Source of the DNA: Brachynemurus nebulosus
Lineage: Eukaryota > Arthropoda > Insecta > Neuroptera > Myrmeleontidae
Assembly (NCBI GenBank): GCA_035578155.1
Contig: JAPWDM010000006.1
Location: 16,198,305 to 16,262,304 of the forward strand
Reading direction: 5' to 3'
DNA length: 64,000 bases
Position 1 is the first letter of the stretch, and the number at the start of each line of letters is the position of its first letter. Positions 46,251 to 58,232 of this stretch are shown here, in pieces. The position numbers were made by a program, and so were the translations under genes. The notes below the pieces were generated by a model that saw only the letters and a list, made by a program, of their open reading frames with translations, made no database searches and was not told the DNA's origin.

Positions 46251-49060
46251 AATAAATTAAAGAAGAAAGGTAAACAAATACACGTGTACCGGAAACAAGT
46301 GGCAAATTACGAATTTGATGTTATACAAATTTTTAGTTATTTAGATAGCAAACAGTGGGGAGATTGAATAATGAATGTTACGAAAAATTTTTAAATTTGA
46401 CTGCAATAATTATAAATGTAATGTTGAATCATATACATAATTGTAGGAATTAAAGGGGATAAACCGATTAAAACTTCATTTTCGGGATGTTTTATTAAGA
46501 AAATATCTTAACTGTAAAATAAATATTGGAATAGAATTAATTAAATATGTTACAAAGGGGTGATGGGGGTGGTATATGTTAAGAAGGGGAGGGAAGGTAT
46601 ATTTGTTTACCACTCTTCTGGGTTTTTCCCATTTCTTAACCAGTTCATTTGTTATCTTTAATTTATATATACATGGTGGCCACATTACTGGAAAACCTGG
46701 ACTTGTCAGGGAATTCTAAACTTTCTGGAAAAGTCTGGGAAATGTCAGGGAATTTTATCAAAAGACTGGAAAAAAATTGATTTTATAATTTTGTTCATTT
46801 TGGGATAAAACTTCAATCAATTTTTCACTTGTTTTGAGATTAGATTTAAAAATTGGCGCGGATTACGTTTTTTTATTTGTTTATTTACTTATTTATTTTT
46901 TTGCTCTTCATTTACTTTTTTTAAGAAAAAGTGTTAAAATAGTTATTAAGAAATCTTTTTAACTTTTTGGGTTAAAGTAGGGTCGGCATTTTTCACAAAA
47001 TAGTCAGGGAATTTTTTAATAAAATTTCTGCAAAATCCGGAAAAGTCAGGGAATTTGATTTTTTAAAATCTGTGGCCCCCATGATATATATTCTTTTATC
47101 CAAACTGAAATCAGTTCAGTTCAGTTTTCACCTGAAGATGATTTAATCAATCGAAAACTAGTTTGTGAAAAATAATATATCATATTTAAGTGAAAATTTG
47201 ACAAAATTAAAAACTTTTTTCACCATATTCTTAAATTTCTACTTATGTGAGCTTTAATATATTTAATTTAGAGTATTTATTAATTTAGTTTTATGTTTTT
47301 TTTTCGTGTATATACTCTAATTTGTGATGAACATTGTACGTTGTAAATTAAAAAAAAATATTTATATAGATTAAATTTATAAAACTATTCCAAAGAGAAA
47401 AACACTCCTCACTCTAAGAGAAACTTTCATCTATAAGTTGATTTTTCATAGCTTATAACCGGGGATTCCCAAACTTCACAAGTCATATTTGAGTGTCTTC
47501 GTTGCCCTTATCACTTACTTCTGAACGATATAGGTACATGCGTATACTAATTAAAAAGTGCACGACAATTGGCGGGAATTAGCAATGTTAATTCCCGCGC
47601 AGTTTTTAATTAGTGTGCGCATGTGCCTACATCATTTAGAAGTAAATGATGAAGGCAGCGAAGACACTCATTTCTTTCGTTACTAAGCAGATATAAATGA
47701 AAGTAAACTCTATAAAATTCTGAAATTTTTTCGATTTAATTAAATATTACAGAAATTATCAGAGATATAAATTTTTATGATATAGATCAGGTCTCGACAA
47801 GCTGAATTTTGCAAATGAAGAATATATAAAAATAATTTCTAAATCCTATTTTTTGAATGAATTTGACCTTAAATTCCTCTTAACAGTCATATTTTGCCTG
47901 ATTTTTAACCAGGAAATAAAAAAGGTTGCCGATGCTTTAAATCCTTCATTCTTTTTGTCAAACAAATACATTTTCTGATATCTGAAATTCACAATCCTGA
48001 AAAATTGTCATCCCGGAAAAATTGTTTTACTAGACTCGCAAACTTCTAACATGAGTTTGTCTACTAGAATCAATTTACTTCGATTTGGTCTGTGAATTAC
48101 AGTTTGGGAAACTTCGGCTTACAATCCTGACAAAACCTTAAGTTTTGTGAAAATTAAAAATTATTTTTTCGTCTTTTTTTTTTTAATTTTTTGTTTGAAA
48201 TTGTCGTTCACATTAAAATATTTTCTGATATACGATCAAAATTTAAACAATACGAGTGCAATAGCTGTGATTTAAGTTAAAAAAAAAAAATTAAAAATTA
48301 TTATTGGCGACGCAAAGGTTATGCGCGCACCTCTAGTGGTAGATAACAGAAGCTGTATCAAGTAAAACAAGAAATACGTATTATATGAACAAATTATGTG
48401 CAAGTTATTCGATTTTATATCGTCAATTAAACATATCCGTGTATATTTTTACTTGATACAGCTTCTAATTTTACCACCAGAGGCGTGAGTGAGAATCAAG
48501 GTCATGTGAGACAAAAATCTTTTAAGCTAGTGCTTCATATAACCTCGAATATTCGGTATTTGTTAGTAATTTCTTGCCAGTCTTTTTCCCCGAATTATTT
48601 CGTGTTTCTACTCACAAAACTTAACTATTATATCAAAATATGAAATTAGAAATTTTTATTAATGTGTTGTGATTTAGTTTTTAATTTAAAAAAATAAAAA
48701 TAAAAATTTGGTAAGAATCTGAAATAATTCTCGAATATTTGACTTGTTACCATAAAAAATATGTAGATGCTTCTAATTTTAAATATTGCTTTAGTATCTT
48801 CATAGAATTTGTAAATAATTTAATAAATGAAATATTAAAAATTATCAAAATATTTAAATTAATTGAAGAAATCTGTAAATAATTTTCTTTAGTCAATACA
48901 AAAAAGTAAAACTCGTGAAGGTGGTCGATGAAATTTTGAGGAAAAGTTGAGAAAAATAATGAAAACATTTTTTTGCTAATGTTTCAAAAAATTTACAACA
49001 AAAAAGATTCAATTATTATTCTGTGCAATATTATTTGAAATATTTATCGTCGAAAAACTC
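46251..49060. other. Intergenic repeats
   Basis: No gene. A palindromic element with TIR GAGTGTCTTCGTTGCC and GGCAGCGAAGACACTC spans about 47494-47667, and the CTCF-like palindrome lies at 48323-48493. The remainder is AT-rich. Confidence 0.45.
48323..48493. mobile_element. Palindromic MITE with CTCF-like ends
   Basis: Ends GCGCGCACCTCTAGTGGT and ACCACCAGAGGCGTGAG; inner arms share CTGTATCAAG. Same family as 29590-29742. Confidence 0.7.
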
Positions 49061-49076
49061 ACTGTTTTACAATTAC

Positions 49077-49278
49077 CTGCCTTGTGTTCGATTTGTGGTA
49101 TAAAAAATTCCAGTGCATTTGCGCATGTGAATTACTAAACCGCGCGAACATATGAGAAAAAACGTCTACAAGTTTCCAAATATGGTAGTAAACGTCAAAT
49201 AATTTGAACTTTTGTTTGCGCGGTTTAATAGTGCACATGCGCGAGAATTTTTTATACCACGAATCGAACACGGCCCTG
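49077..49278. mobile_element. GTTCGATTCGTGG palindromic MITE, most complete copy
   Basis: Left TGTTCGATTTGTGGTATAAA, right TTTTTTATACCACGAATCG then AACACGGCCCTG; the interior has CCGCGCGAAC and CAAACTTTTG-type sequence shared with the copies at 5312 and 19027. Confidence 0.78.
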
Positions 49279-52200
49279 AAGATGATTTATAATTTTAAAA
49301 TGTCCTCCATATTGCCGTGACGTGTTGTCGGTATTACAGATTACTATGTATTCGGAAATTAAAAAAAAATAAAATAAAATAAAAAGCTATATAATTTCTT
49401 GAAAATTAGTTTTTTTAAATATTCAAAAATTAATTTTCATAAAATTGTAACTTTTTTACGATTTTTTTTGATTAACGAACAAATAGTAATCTGAAATACC
49501 GACCATACGACACGACAATGTGGAGGACATTTTAAAATGACCCTGAATCGTTCAACGATAATATTTCAAATAATATTGTTTAGAATAAAATTTTAGAAGC
49601 GTATAAAAATTTGATATTTTATTAAAAACAAAATTGTTTTTTTAACACATTGACGGTCATGAGGAATTATGGCAAAAAGCCCAACTGTTTTGACAACTAA
49701 TACACCAGTTTTTGCTATAAGGTACATAAACAAACGTAGCTCGCTCTTTGTCTAGGCACAATAGCTAGCACCAGTATTTAATGTCCTGTAAAATACGTAA
49801 TGTATTGTAGAACACACCACACCACTGTGGTACCTCTTGTTCCTAAATAGAGCGCAAGCTACGTTTGTTTATGTACCTTATAACAAATAATTCGCTGACG
49901 CTGTACAACGTTGTGTCGCGTTCCTCCGTACGGCATTCGTGACCGTCAGTAAAAATTTGCTTATAATTTGTGTCACTGAAATCTGTTCAATCAATATTTT
50001 TCAAAATACAACCAGAAAAACCTTTTTTCACCCCCTGTTAATCACTAATTTATCAAATTTTTGTTGTATTATGACTAATAGTAATCAATTTGATGACTAA
50101 TATTACCTTAGTACCTATTTTTCGTCAAAATTTCATCAACGATTTGTATAGATTACATTTTTGTACAGTTGACTCTTGCTCTTGGACTACTAATTATTAA
50201 ATCAGACCGTTTCTTATTTTGTAGTTATATTATTTATGTATTACAGTCATCTCTCGATATATGCAGGGATGTTCCAGAACGTTCGAAAATTCAAAAAATT
50301 GGAACGTTGATTTAAATGATAACTAATTATTGTGTAGTATGATGTACTTAACTGTCCGTCCGATATTTTAAAATAGTTACAATTAATTAATTTGAATAAT
50401 AAATGTGAATAAAGTTGAAAAATATTGTTGTTTAATACAATCGAACTTACGTAAGGCCCGCTTTACACGACGTTTGTTTCGCTGCTGTGCTGGACACTAT
50501 CATGGCTCCACTGCAATGTTGGCTGCACGCGATGTGTAACAAGCGTTCACGCAATGGAGCGTGTTATATGGGGGCATAATTCACATTATTGCCGCAAGAG
50601 TTCATCAGTAATGCCATGAAACATTTAAAAGTCGCTTCATGGCTTGGAGGATTATTAGTAAATGCTGATAGATCCTAACCAAAGATTATGTTTCTTAATT
50701 TGGCATGACAAAATGGCGGTTTCAGTTACAAATTTTCTTTTTGTGTGTCACTAAAGATTCATTTTATTGTGTTCGTAGTATTTAAAAATAATATTACTTG
50801 GTGTTTGTAGAGTTTTTAGAGTACATTGAATTAAATTTTTTTGTCAGTGATGTCAAAATTATTTAAAATTACATAAACCCGTTGTCATTTTTGTTTCAAA
50901 CGAAAACTACTCTTAGAGTGGCTTAACATGTATATTTTTATAAATCGAACAATTATTATCAATGCTGGTCAGTGATAAAAATAATTAAGGAGTACATAAC
51001 CTTAGCCGTATGAACCGTTAATTTGTATTGGCAATGATACGCTTCCCTAGTGACAAGTCACGAAACTAATGTATGAGCGTTCTAATAACACGATGCAGTA
51101 TTTTTACTGTCTCGGAAATGTCTAACAACGAAATCGCCATAAAACTTTTATGAAACAACATGTCGGAAAGTATCTGTCATACGTTAGTTCCGAAACGGCC
51201 ACCAGGGAACTTGAATCGTTGCCAATTCTATTTTTTCTTTTAGTAACTATAGATGTTAGAATTATCTAAATAAGTTAAATAATAAGAGATATACAGAGTC
51301 TAACTTTAAATATTCATATTAAGGAAGTTTTTTTGTCGTAACTGAATTACATAACCTCAGTCATTCACGAATTTACTGTAAAGCTAGTGTTTCACCTAAC
51401 ATCTAGATTTTATAAAATTATAATTTTACAGGGGCGTGGCTTAAATCATCTATTATTAATGAACGTTATTGATGAAAAAAATTACTACATAACATAATTG
51501 ATGAAAAAATAAATTCTAACTTTTAATTTAGTACTATGTTAAATTGTACAACGACCATGAATGGTTTTTTAAAAACTACCTTTTTATTTTTTTTAAGTAA
51601 ATGTGTTAGTAGTATGCAAGAAAGTTAGTTTTATAAGTTTTTTTTTTGTAAAGTGACATTTGGCGCCATTTTTTTTCGTATATAAAATGGTCGTTTTTTT
51701 AATCGGTTATAGTTGGCTTATAAAATCTAGATTTTAAATGAAACACCTCCTAAACTATAATTTTACAATAAATAGTAAATCTGAACCTTTGTATGATTTT
51801 TTTTATAGACTAAGAGCCAGGTCCATTTTTTTTAACCCCTTATACAATTATTTATGAAATACTTAAAATTAGACTCTTGTAGGGTGCCGTCTAGTTACAA
51901 ACCATTTAATATAAAACATTAAATAAATAATTATTAATTATTGCGTCCTTAAATCGCATTTGATAGAAATTAAATAAATATTTAAAAGAAAAGAAAAAAA
52001 CTACATATGCCAAATTTATAATATATTAGACATTAAATTTTTGTAGTAGCACCTATATTAATTTATTTGTACTATAAAAATACATCGTACAATGATTGAT
52101 TGAAAATTAAATTGTGATTTATTTAAAGACATTTTTTTTTCAGTGATAGAATTATTATATATTTCATAAAAACTAGTTTTGTTAGTGATAATTTAAAATT

Positions 52201-53065
52201 AAAATAAAATATCCTTGAAAAAAAGAAAATGCTGTTTTTTTTTTTCATAAAATAGTTTCATATTCAGGACTTTGATTGCAGTGACTTTAGTAATCAACAG
52301 GAAGTGTTGTCTGGATATTTTTTGGATTTGGGTCTGAAACTTTTCGGGCTCATATGTTTGATCAAACAGTTTATGTAAATTAAAAAATATTACCAAGAGG
52401 TGGGACACATAGCTTCTTCGAACATACATAAACTATAAGGGTGCGTTCTTTATTCAGTATTGGGAAATCACATGACGACGTGGTTTAATATTTAATCTAC
52501 GGTAATTTTTTCATTCATCCCGGTGGCTAATGTTGATTTCTAGCAAAATTGTAGCAATTTGAACTTGTCAGTTTGTATTTTGCCAACTGAACAGTACAAA
52601 TTTTGTGAATATTGCCAAAATTTAATAAATAAACTTCGGCTACTGGCAGTAGTTATTTTTCTGATCACTAGTTCGCGTATCTAAGTTTTACAATTTCCAG
52701 AAAAATTGTCAAATAATTTCAAAAAATTTAAAATTGACACCCCATTTATTCATTTTACGTTTGCGCATGCGCAGTAAGCCCCATTGCAATGAAATTTTGT
52801 AAGAAATTATATATTGTCCAACCCTCAAATACTTTTAAAATTTAAGTGAAATCAGACGAGTAGTAATAATTTAATATTATAGATGTCAGAATTGTTCCGA
52901 TCTAGAAGAACCAACTTACATAAATCCTGAAAATTTCGTCAAAATCGGTCGAATGCGAATGATTTTGTGCTGGAATATTTTTCGGACAGATTTGGAGGGC
53001 AAAATTTTTCAGCTCTCTGAAGTGATTACAATATTTCCACTGCCTTGTTAAATTCGAAAGTGTTC
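49279..53065. other. Intergenic region with several short palindromes
   Basis: No gene. Inverted-repeat tracts: about 49290-49545 (ATTTTAAAATGTCCTCCA ends), 49718-49885 (TATAAGGTACATAAACAAAC ends), 51048-51212 (short relative of the 10909-12515 element) and 51382-51753 (ATCTAGATTTTATAA ends). 52450-52700 is a dispersed-family copy. Confidence 0.5.
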
Positions 53066-53149
53066 GAATAAAAATGGCGTAAGTATAGATCCCTGCGGTA
53101 TTCCGTAGAGTAATTTTGGTTTTTCAAAAAGAGCTTCCGTACTTTTACC
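53066..53149 (-). pseudogene. Non-LTR retrotransposon reverse-transcriptase relic
   Basis: Translation of the minus strand gives LLYGIPQGSILTPFLF, the conserved G-[IV]-P-Q-G-S-x-L-x-P-x-L-F motif of LINE-type reverse transcriptases. The frame is open for only about 30 codons, with stops on both sides; no other RT motif was found nearby. It is a decayed fragment. Confidence 0.7.
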
Positions 53150-53386
53150 TTAGACTTAAAAAGGACCAATTTTGTGGTGTCTATAAATGACTCGCCAATA
53201 CATAGATTACTCAAATTATCTATTATAACGTCTCAAACTTGGCTGGTCATGTGTGCAAACAAGAGAGACAGAAAATACTTTAAACAGAAATAAACAGATG
53301 CGGGTCATATGCAAAAATATGTACCAAATGAGGATTTATATACCTTATCTACTGCGCAACTCCTGTTGGAATGAAAAAAATCTAAC

Positions 53387-53785
53387 CACAGACCAATGAA
53401 CACTATTATAATACTAGACAAAGCGTTAAGGCAGTTTGTAGGCATTTTTCTTGAAGCAGGTAACCGGATGAGACGGGTGAAATTTAAGGAATATAATATA
53501 ATGTCAATTTCTGAGCGAATGCGACTATAATTATTGAAGGGCATAATTTTTATAGGTACATATTTTTCTTTCAAAATTTTGTAGTTTCTTCTCAAAAAAA
53601 GTAAAATTTCATTATCAATATTATATTTTGACAATAATTATTTGAAAGCGTTACTACGGATACCATTGGTTGTTGCACTGATTACTATATTACAGAATAC
53701 TATCCGGTCGTATCCTAGTCGTATCTGGCTGCCTCAATTATACATTTATATAATTCGTCTATATAATACGATTCATTGGTCTGTG
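53387..53785. mobile_element. hAT-type MITE (CACAGACCAATG ends), copy 2
   Basis: 399 bp with a perfect 8-bp TSD AATCTAAC at 53379-53386 and 53786-53793. Ends CACAGACCAATGAACACT and ATTGGTCTGTG. Inverse copy at 37209-37611. The 109- and 80-codon frames here are inside the element and are not accepted as genes. Confidence 0.93.
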
Positions 53786-54317
53786 AATCTAACTAACTTC
53801 AGCTCTAGAAACTTCAAAAAAACAAGGTTTCCGATACTACTAATAACATACAACAAAATTCATGGTAAGATTTTTAATAAATAAGAAAAAAATTTTACAA
53901 AATACACTTTACAGAATCTTAACTTATTTCTAAATTTAAAAACTATAAAGTTTTGATCGGAGTACGATAAGTATTTTATATTAACTGCTTCATACAGTGT
54001 TCCAGGTCATATGAAACTCCAGCTTTACTATCGTTTTTGCCTCATACGACCTTGAACACACTGTATTTTACTAATGAATATTTTTACGAGTTATTACAAT
54101 TACAGAAAAAATTAAATTTACACAAATCAAAAAAAAAAAATACTTTTTTTTACAAAAAATTAAAAATTGTTAAATAAAAGGTCTTAAAAATTCTTTGTTT
54201 TTTCTAAAAATGTTTTTTTTTTTTAGTTTAGATTGTTACATTACAAAAAAAAATATCTTTCTTTAACTGATACATATTTATAATACATAAAATAAAAACT
54301 AATTCATCGATTTCTAT

Positions 54318-56167
54318 TCACCACATATTATAATCAGAATCATCGGAATCAAAACTCAAATAAAATCCAACTAAAGTTGCAAATACGATTACATTTCCGG
54401 TCAGTGTTAAGTAACAAGCGCCCCATTTAATCTAAAAATCCAAAAAACCATACATGAATTAACACTTTTTAAAAAAATCCACCATTTTAAACCACTTACA
54501 GTTGGACCCGCTCGCGCTAATACAATCGGCAGAGCAAACGCGCTCACTACCAAACCCATCGTGATAAATATTGCACATTCTACACGTGGATTACTACTTC
54601 CTGGATTATCCACGTAGCGTCTGGCTATTAATGTTGGAATTGGCGCCAATAAATAGAATATCACAACAAAAAATGGCCACCATAATCTAAGATAATTCAC
54701 ATGATGATTATTAATTAACATGTTTCGATCAATATTATCATTATCAAAAAAAGGGTAATTATGCAGAAGCACGGCTTCACCGATTTTTGGCTCTAAAAGA
54801 AAAACTAATGATCCGATTTTAATGCCTTTTTCTTTTAAATATTTTCGTCGCTATGGCGGATTAATTAAAAAAAATAATACAAATCGATACCGATAATGGA
54901 AAGGTTGGGAAACTGTTTTAAAATTTGATAAAATTCAATTTTTTCAAATTTTCTTTTGTCATTTAGTGTGTGTGCGTTTATATGTGTTTGAGTGCATCGT
55001 CTAGTAAAACTGACCAAAATAAATACTTTTTCAAGAATAAAAAAAATCGATATCTTGTTGCATTTTCGAATTATTGGGCGTGGAAATAAGAAAAATTGAA
55101 AATTTTGAAAACTACGATTACCTCAACGCTGATTTGAGTGCATATTCTGGTAAAATGGATCAAAATAAATAAGAGTGGGTGATATAACAACTAGGTGGTG
55201 AAGTTAGTTAAGGTTAGGTTAGTTTAGTTAATTTTGACAATATATTTCGACTTTGATATAAAAACTAGGTGGTGAGGTTAGTTAAGGTTAGGTTAGTTTA
55301 GTTAGTTTCTACAATATATTTCGGCTTTGATATAAAAACTAGATGGTGAGGTTAGTTAAGATTAGGTTAGGTTAGTTTAGTTAGTTGCTACAAGATATTT
55401 CGGCTTTGATATAAAAACAGGTGATGAGGTTAGTTAAGGTTAGGTTAGTTTAGTTAGTTTTGGCAATATATTTCGACTTTGATATAAAAACTAGGTGGTG
55501 AGGTTAGTTTAGTTAGTTTTTACAATATATTTAGACTTTGATATAAAAACTAGGTGGTGAGGTTAGTTAAGGTTAGGTTAGCTTAGTTTAGTTAGTTTTT
55601 ACAATATATTTCGACTTTGACAGATGCATACAACATAAAAAAAGCAAAACTAAAAAAATTGAATTTTTTCAAATTTAACGACATTTCCATGCATTCCCAG
55701 TATTTCCATTATCGGTATCGATTTGTAGTATTTTCTAAACTAATCCGCCGTAGCGACGAATATTTAAAAAAAAAAAAATCATTAAAATCGGATCTTTAAA
55801 TTTTTTAGAGCCAAAAATTGGTGGAGCCGTACTTCTGCATAATTACCAAATTCGAAACTATATCAAATCGAAATTTACGTATATACGTTTAAGTGGCGAT
55901 AGAAATTTAGGTGTTGCATAATTTGTATTTCTTTCCCCAATTAGACGTATGTTCTAGCTGTAAATATGGATGACCGCAAACTAAAACTTGAAACTTACTT
56001 ATAATCTGGTAATGCGCACGCTAAAATAACCATAGTCATTCCAATCGAACCCAAAAAGGCCAGGCCCACAAGTCTATGACAAACGAAAAAGAATATAAAT
56101 GTACTAAATTAAATACGAATACAAACTCTGCTTACTTCCAGAGAATAATACAAGTTTTAGGATCCAT
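54318..56167 (-). CDS. LEPROTL1: LEPROT/LEPROTL1-like (Vps55 family) endosomal membrane protein, 135 aa
   Basis: Small four-pass membrane protein of the Vps55/OB-RGRP family, which acts in endosome-to-lysosome sorting and in vertebrates lowers surface levels of leptin and growth-hormone receptors. Exons are 56136-56167 (ten codons plus two bases), 55999-56073, 54500-54686 and 54318-54431; all are GT-AG and in frame. The start [14 protein letters not shown] has an in-frame TAA six bases upstream. Membrane segments are [60 protein letters not shown] and [19 protein letters not shown]. Family marks are LSPIP-like [37 protein letters not shown] and the short acidic tail ending NMW. The symbol is by resemblance; a single insect gene may be co-orthologous to LEPROT and LEPROTL1. 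The 1.3-kb second intron is almost filled by one repeat element. Confidence 0.93.
54763..55844. mobile_element. Long-TIR element enclosing a TTAGG-like minisatellite
   Basis: TIRs of about 130 bp: left from ATGCAGAAGCACGGCTTCAC to ATCGATACCGATAATGGAAA; right, the inverse with a few changes, ending CTTCTGCAT at 55844. TAATTA borders both ends, so the TSD may be TAA/TTA-type. The minisatellite at 55189-55620 fills much of the centre. It lies in LEPROT intron 2. Confidence 0.8.
55189..55620. repeat. Six-unit minisatellite with TTAGG-like sequence
   Basis: Units of about 74 bp (one shortened to about 59) begin CTAGGTGGTGAGGTTAGTTA and contain AAGGTTAGGTTAGTTTAGTT and ACAATATATTTCGACTTTGA. Unit starts are near 55191, 55265, 55339, 55417, 55491 and 55550. 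The pentamer-like TTAGG/GGTTA phrases resemble the ancestral insect telomere repeat. Confidence 0.92.
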
Positions 56168-57420
56168 TAATTAGAATTTAATAAAATTTTGACATTGAAA
56201 AATTTAGCTTAGAAACAATCAAATCTTTTATTTTAATGTTTAAAAGGAGGGCTTAAAGGGAGCAAAATTTATAAATTAATACTTACGCTGCATATTTTAG
56301 AACAGAATGTACAGCAAATATATGAAAAAGAAAAAATTCGAAATTAAAAGATTTTAAAAACAAACAATATTATGTTTTTAGATGACAGGATACAAATTTT
56401 ATTTAATTTCCATTTTAACATTACCTTTTATTCCAGCCATACTATTTAATATGGCTTATGGCGACAAATAAAATTAATAATTTACGATTTTTAAGATTTA
56501 AAATTCATATATCTTATAACTATATCACTCATTTAATATTTTGCTTATTTTAATAATGATAACTCATATGTCAATTATGACATAAAAATTAGCGAATGAA
56601 ACATAAAAAAGTACAAAAAAACCATTAAAAAATACATATCCCTAAATGGTCATGTCATTTTTTTACCGCGTTTACACTGGCTTTATGATGAATAAAAGAA
56701 AAAAATTATTTCACTCGAATTATATGTTTTAGTTGCGATGACGATTATAATTATATTTATAAATTCGGAAATTTAGTTTTCAAATAATGTATACTTTCGA
56801 CTCATTGTCAGTTTAAAACTTTGGTCTAAAATTTGAATACCGGGTGAATAGAGACGAAATGAAAAATGCTATTCATGAGCTTACTTTAAAAATATTAAAA
56901 GTAAATGCGAATATATATCTTACTTAAATTATAGTAAAATCATTATTCTTTCGAGTAACAATAGTGACTAAGCTTAAAGTTGGATACAAAAATACTAAAA
57001 AATCAGTTTAGATTGACGTCTTTAATCAGTGCTATTTTTTGTTTTTTAAAACTTTATCTAAAAACTAATTATATTGGTACTCTTTTGAATAAATAGTTGT
57101 TAAATCGAAATTTTAGTTATTTTGAAACATATCAGACTGCAAACTTTTAGTTGTTTTTATTTTTCTAAGTGGACATTTGGGCTAAATTCGAGGTTAATAG
57201 AGACGTTACTATCAAGTATAAAAGGATGAATGTGGGGTAATTAGGGACGGTTATCAAGTAATTCGATATTTTTATAAACACTTTCAGCATAACATTTCTA
57301 TACTTTATAAATTTTACTTTAGATTTTACGTTTATTTTTACAGAAAATCATGAAGTTTTTGAATGTATAAATACAAAAAATTCGAAATTATTTTATATTA
57401 GAATTTCAATTTTGGTCAAC
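56168..57420. other. LEPROT upstream region
   Basis: AT-rich; the LEPROT promoter should be within the first part. No specific signal and no gene recognised. Confidence 0.4.
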
Positions 57421-57509
57421 CCTAGGGGTTGTCCCCATTCACCCTTTTATCGTCCCTTTCGACTACAATTTTTCATAGAGAAGAAATTAAAACACATTTG
57501 GTACCTGTA

Positions 57510-58232
57510 TTGTACCGGAAAGAAGTTGGCGCCGAAAGTTGGAAAATCTTTCTGTTTTTTATATGGCTAAATTGCTCCCAAATTGCTCCTTTGGAATCAG
57601 TAATTGCTCCACCTGGAACTTAATTACTTAATTAGTTATTTACAAACAAAAAAACTTTTTTGTTTGACTATTTCTATTATCAAAATCTTGTCAAATAATG
57701 CATTTTTATACAATTACTTTATATCAAAAAATTGCTCCCAATTTGCTCCATCTAATTTAAAAGTTAGTTATTAATTTCTCTGAATAATAATTAAAATATA
57801 TTAAAATAAAAAATATTTAGAATTAGGTTATGTATTATTAAAACGTATAGGCAATCCATTATACCTTTAAGTCGTTTGCATATATTTAAGGATAATTGAA
57901 TTTTGACAAATTAAATAACATTATAAAAAAACAACTTATTTTAATAATTATTCAAAAAAAATTAAGATTTAGCTTTTAAATTAAATAGAGCAAACTGGGA
58001 GCAATTTATTGACGTAAAGAAATTATATAAAAAAGTATTATTTTGGAAGATTTTGATAACTTAAATAACGGAAAAAAATTTTTTTTCTTTATAAATAACT
58101 AATTAAATAATTAAGTTTCAGGTGGAGCAATTACTGATTTCAAAGGAGCAATTTGGGAGCAATTTATCCATATAAAAAACAAAAAGATTTTTCAACTTTC
58201 GGCGCTAACTTCTTTCCGGTCTGTATTGTCTG
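57510..58232. mobile_element. Long inverted repeat with arms of about 250 bp
   Basis: Left arm 57510-57775 and right arm 57985-58232 share CCGGAAAGAAGTTGGCGCC, AAATTGCTCCCAAATTGCTC and GTAATTGCTCCACCTG. The 64-codon frame at 57429-57623 is an accidental frame over the left arm. Confidence 0.8.

Larger units (their letters stand above)
45199..47229. mobile_element. Composite inverted-repeat element downstream of TPRA1
   Basis: The left arm (45199-45245 plus 45822-45915) and right arm (about 47085-47229) are inverted copies sharing AATTTTGTCAAATTTTCACT, GATTGATTAAATCATCTTCA and CAGTTTGGATAAAAGAATAT. The left arm is split by a TA-flanked element. The centre holds a (TA)n palindrome (45917-46250) and an element with CTGGAAAACCTGG and GGTGGCCAC ends (about 46674-47080). 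Confidence 0.75.

Noticed and set aside
53305..53884. 109-codon minus-strand and 80-codon plus-strand frames
   Set aside because: Both lie largely in the hAT-type MITE at 53387-53785, and a related frame in the inverse copy at 37209-37611 is not conserved.
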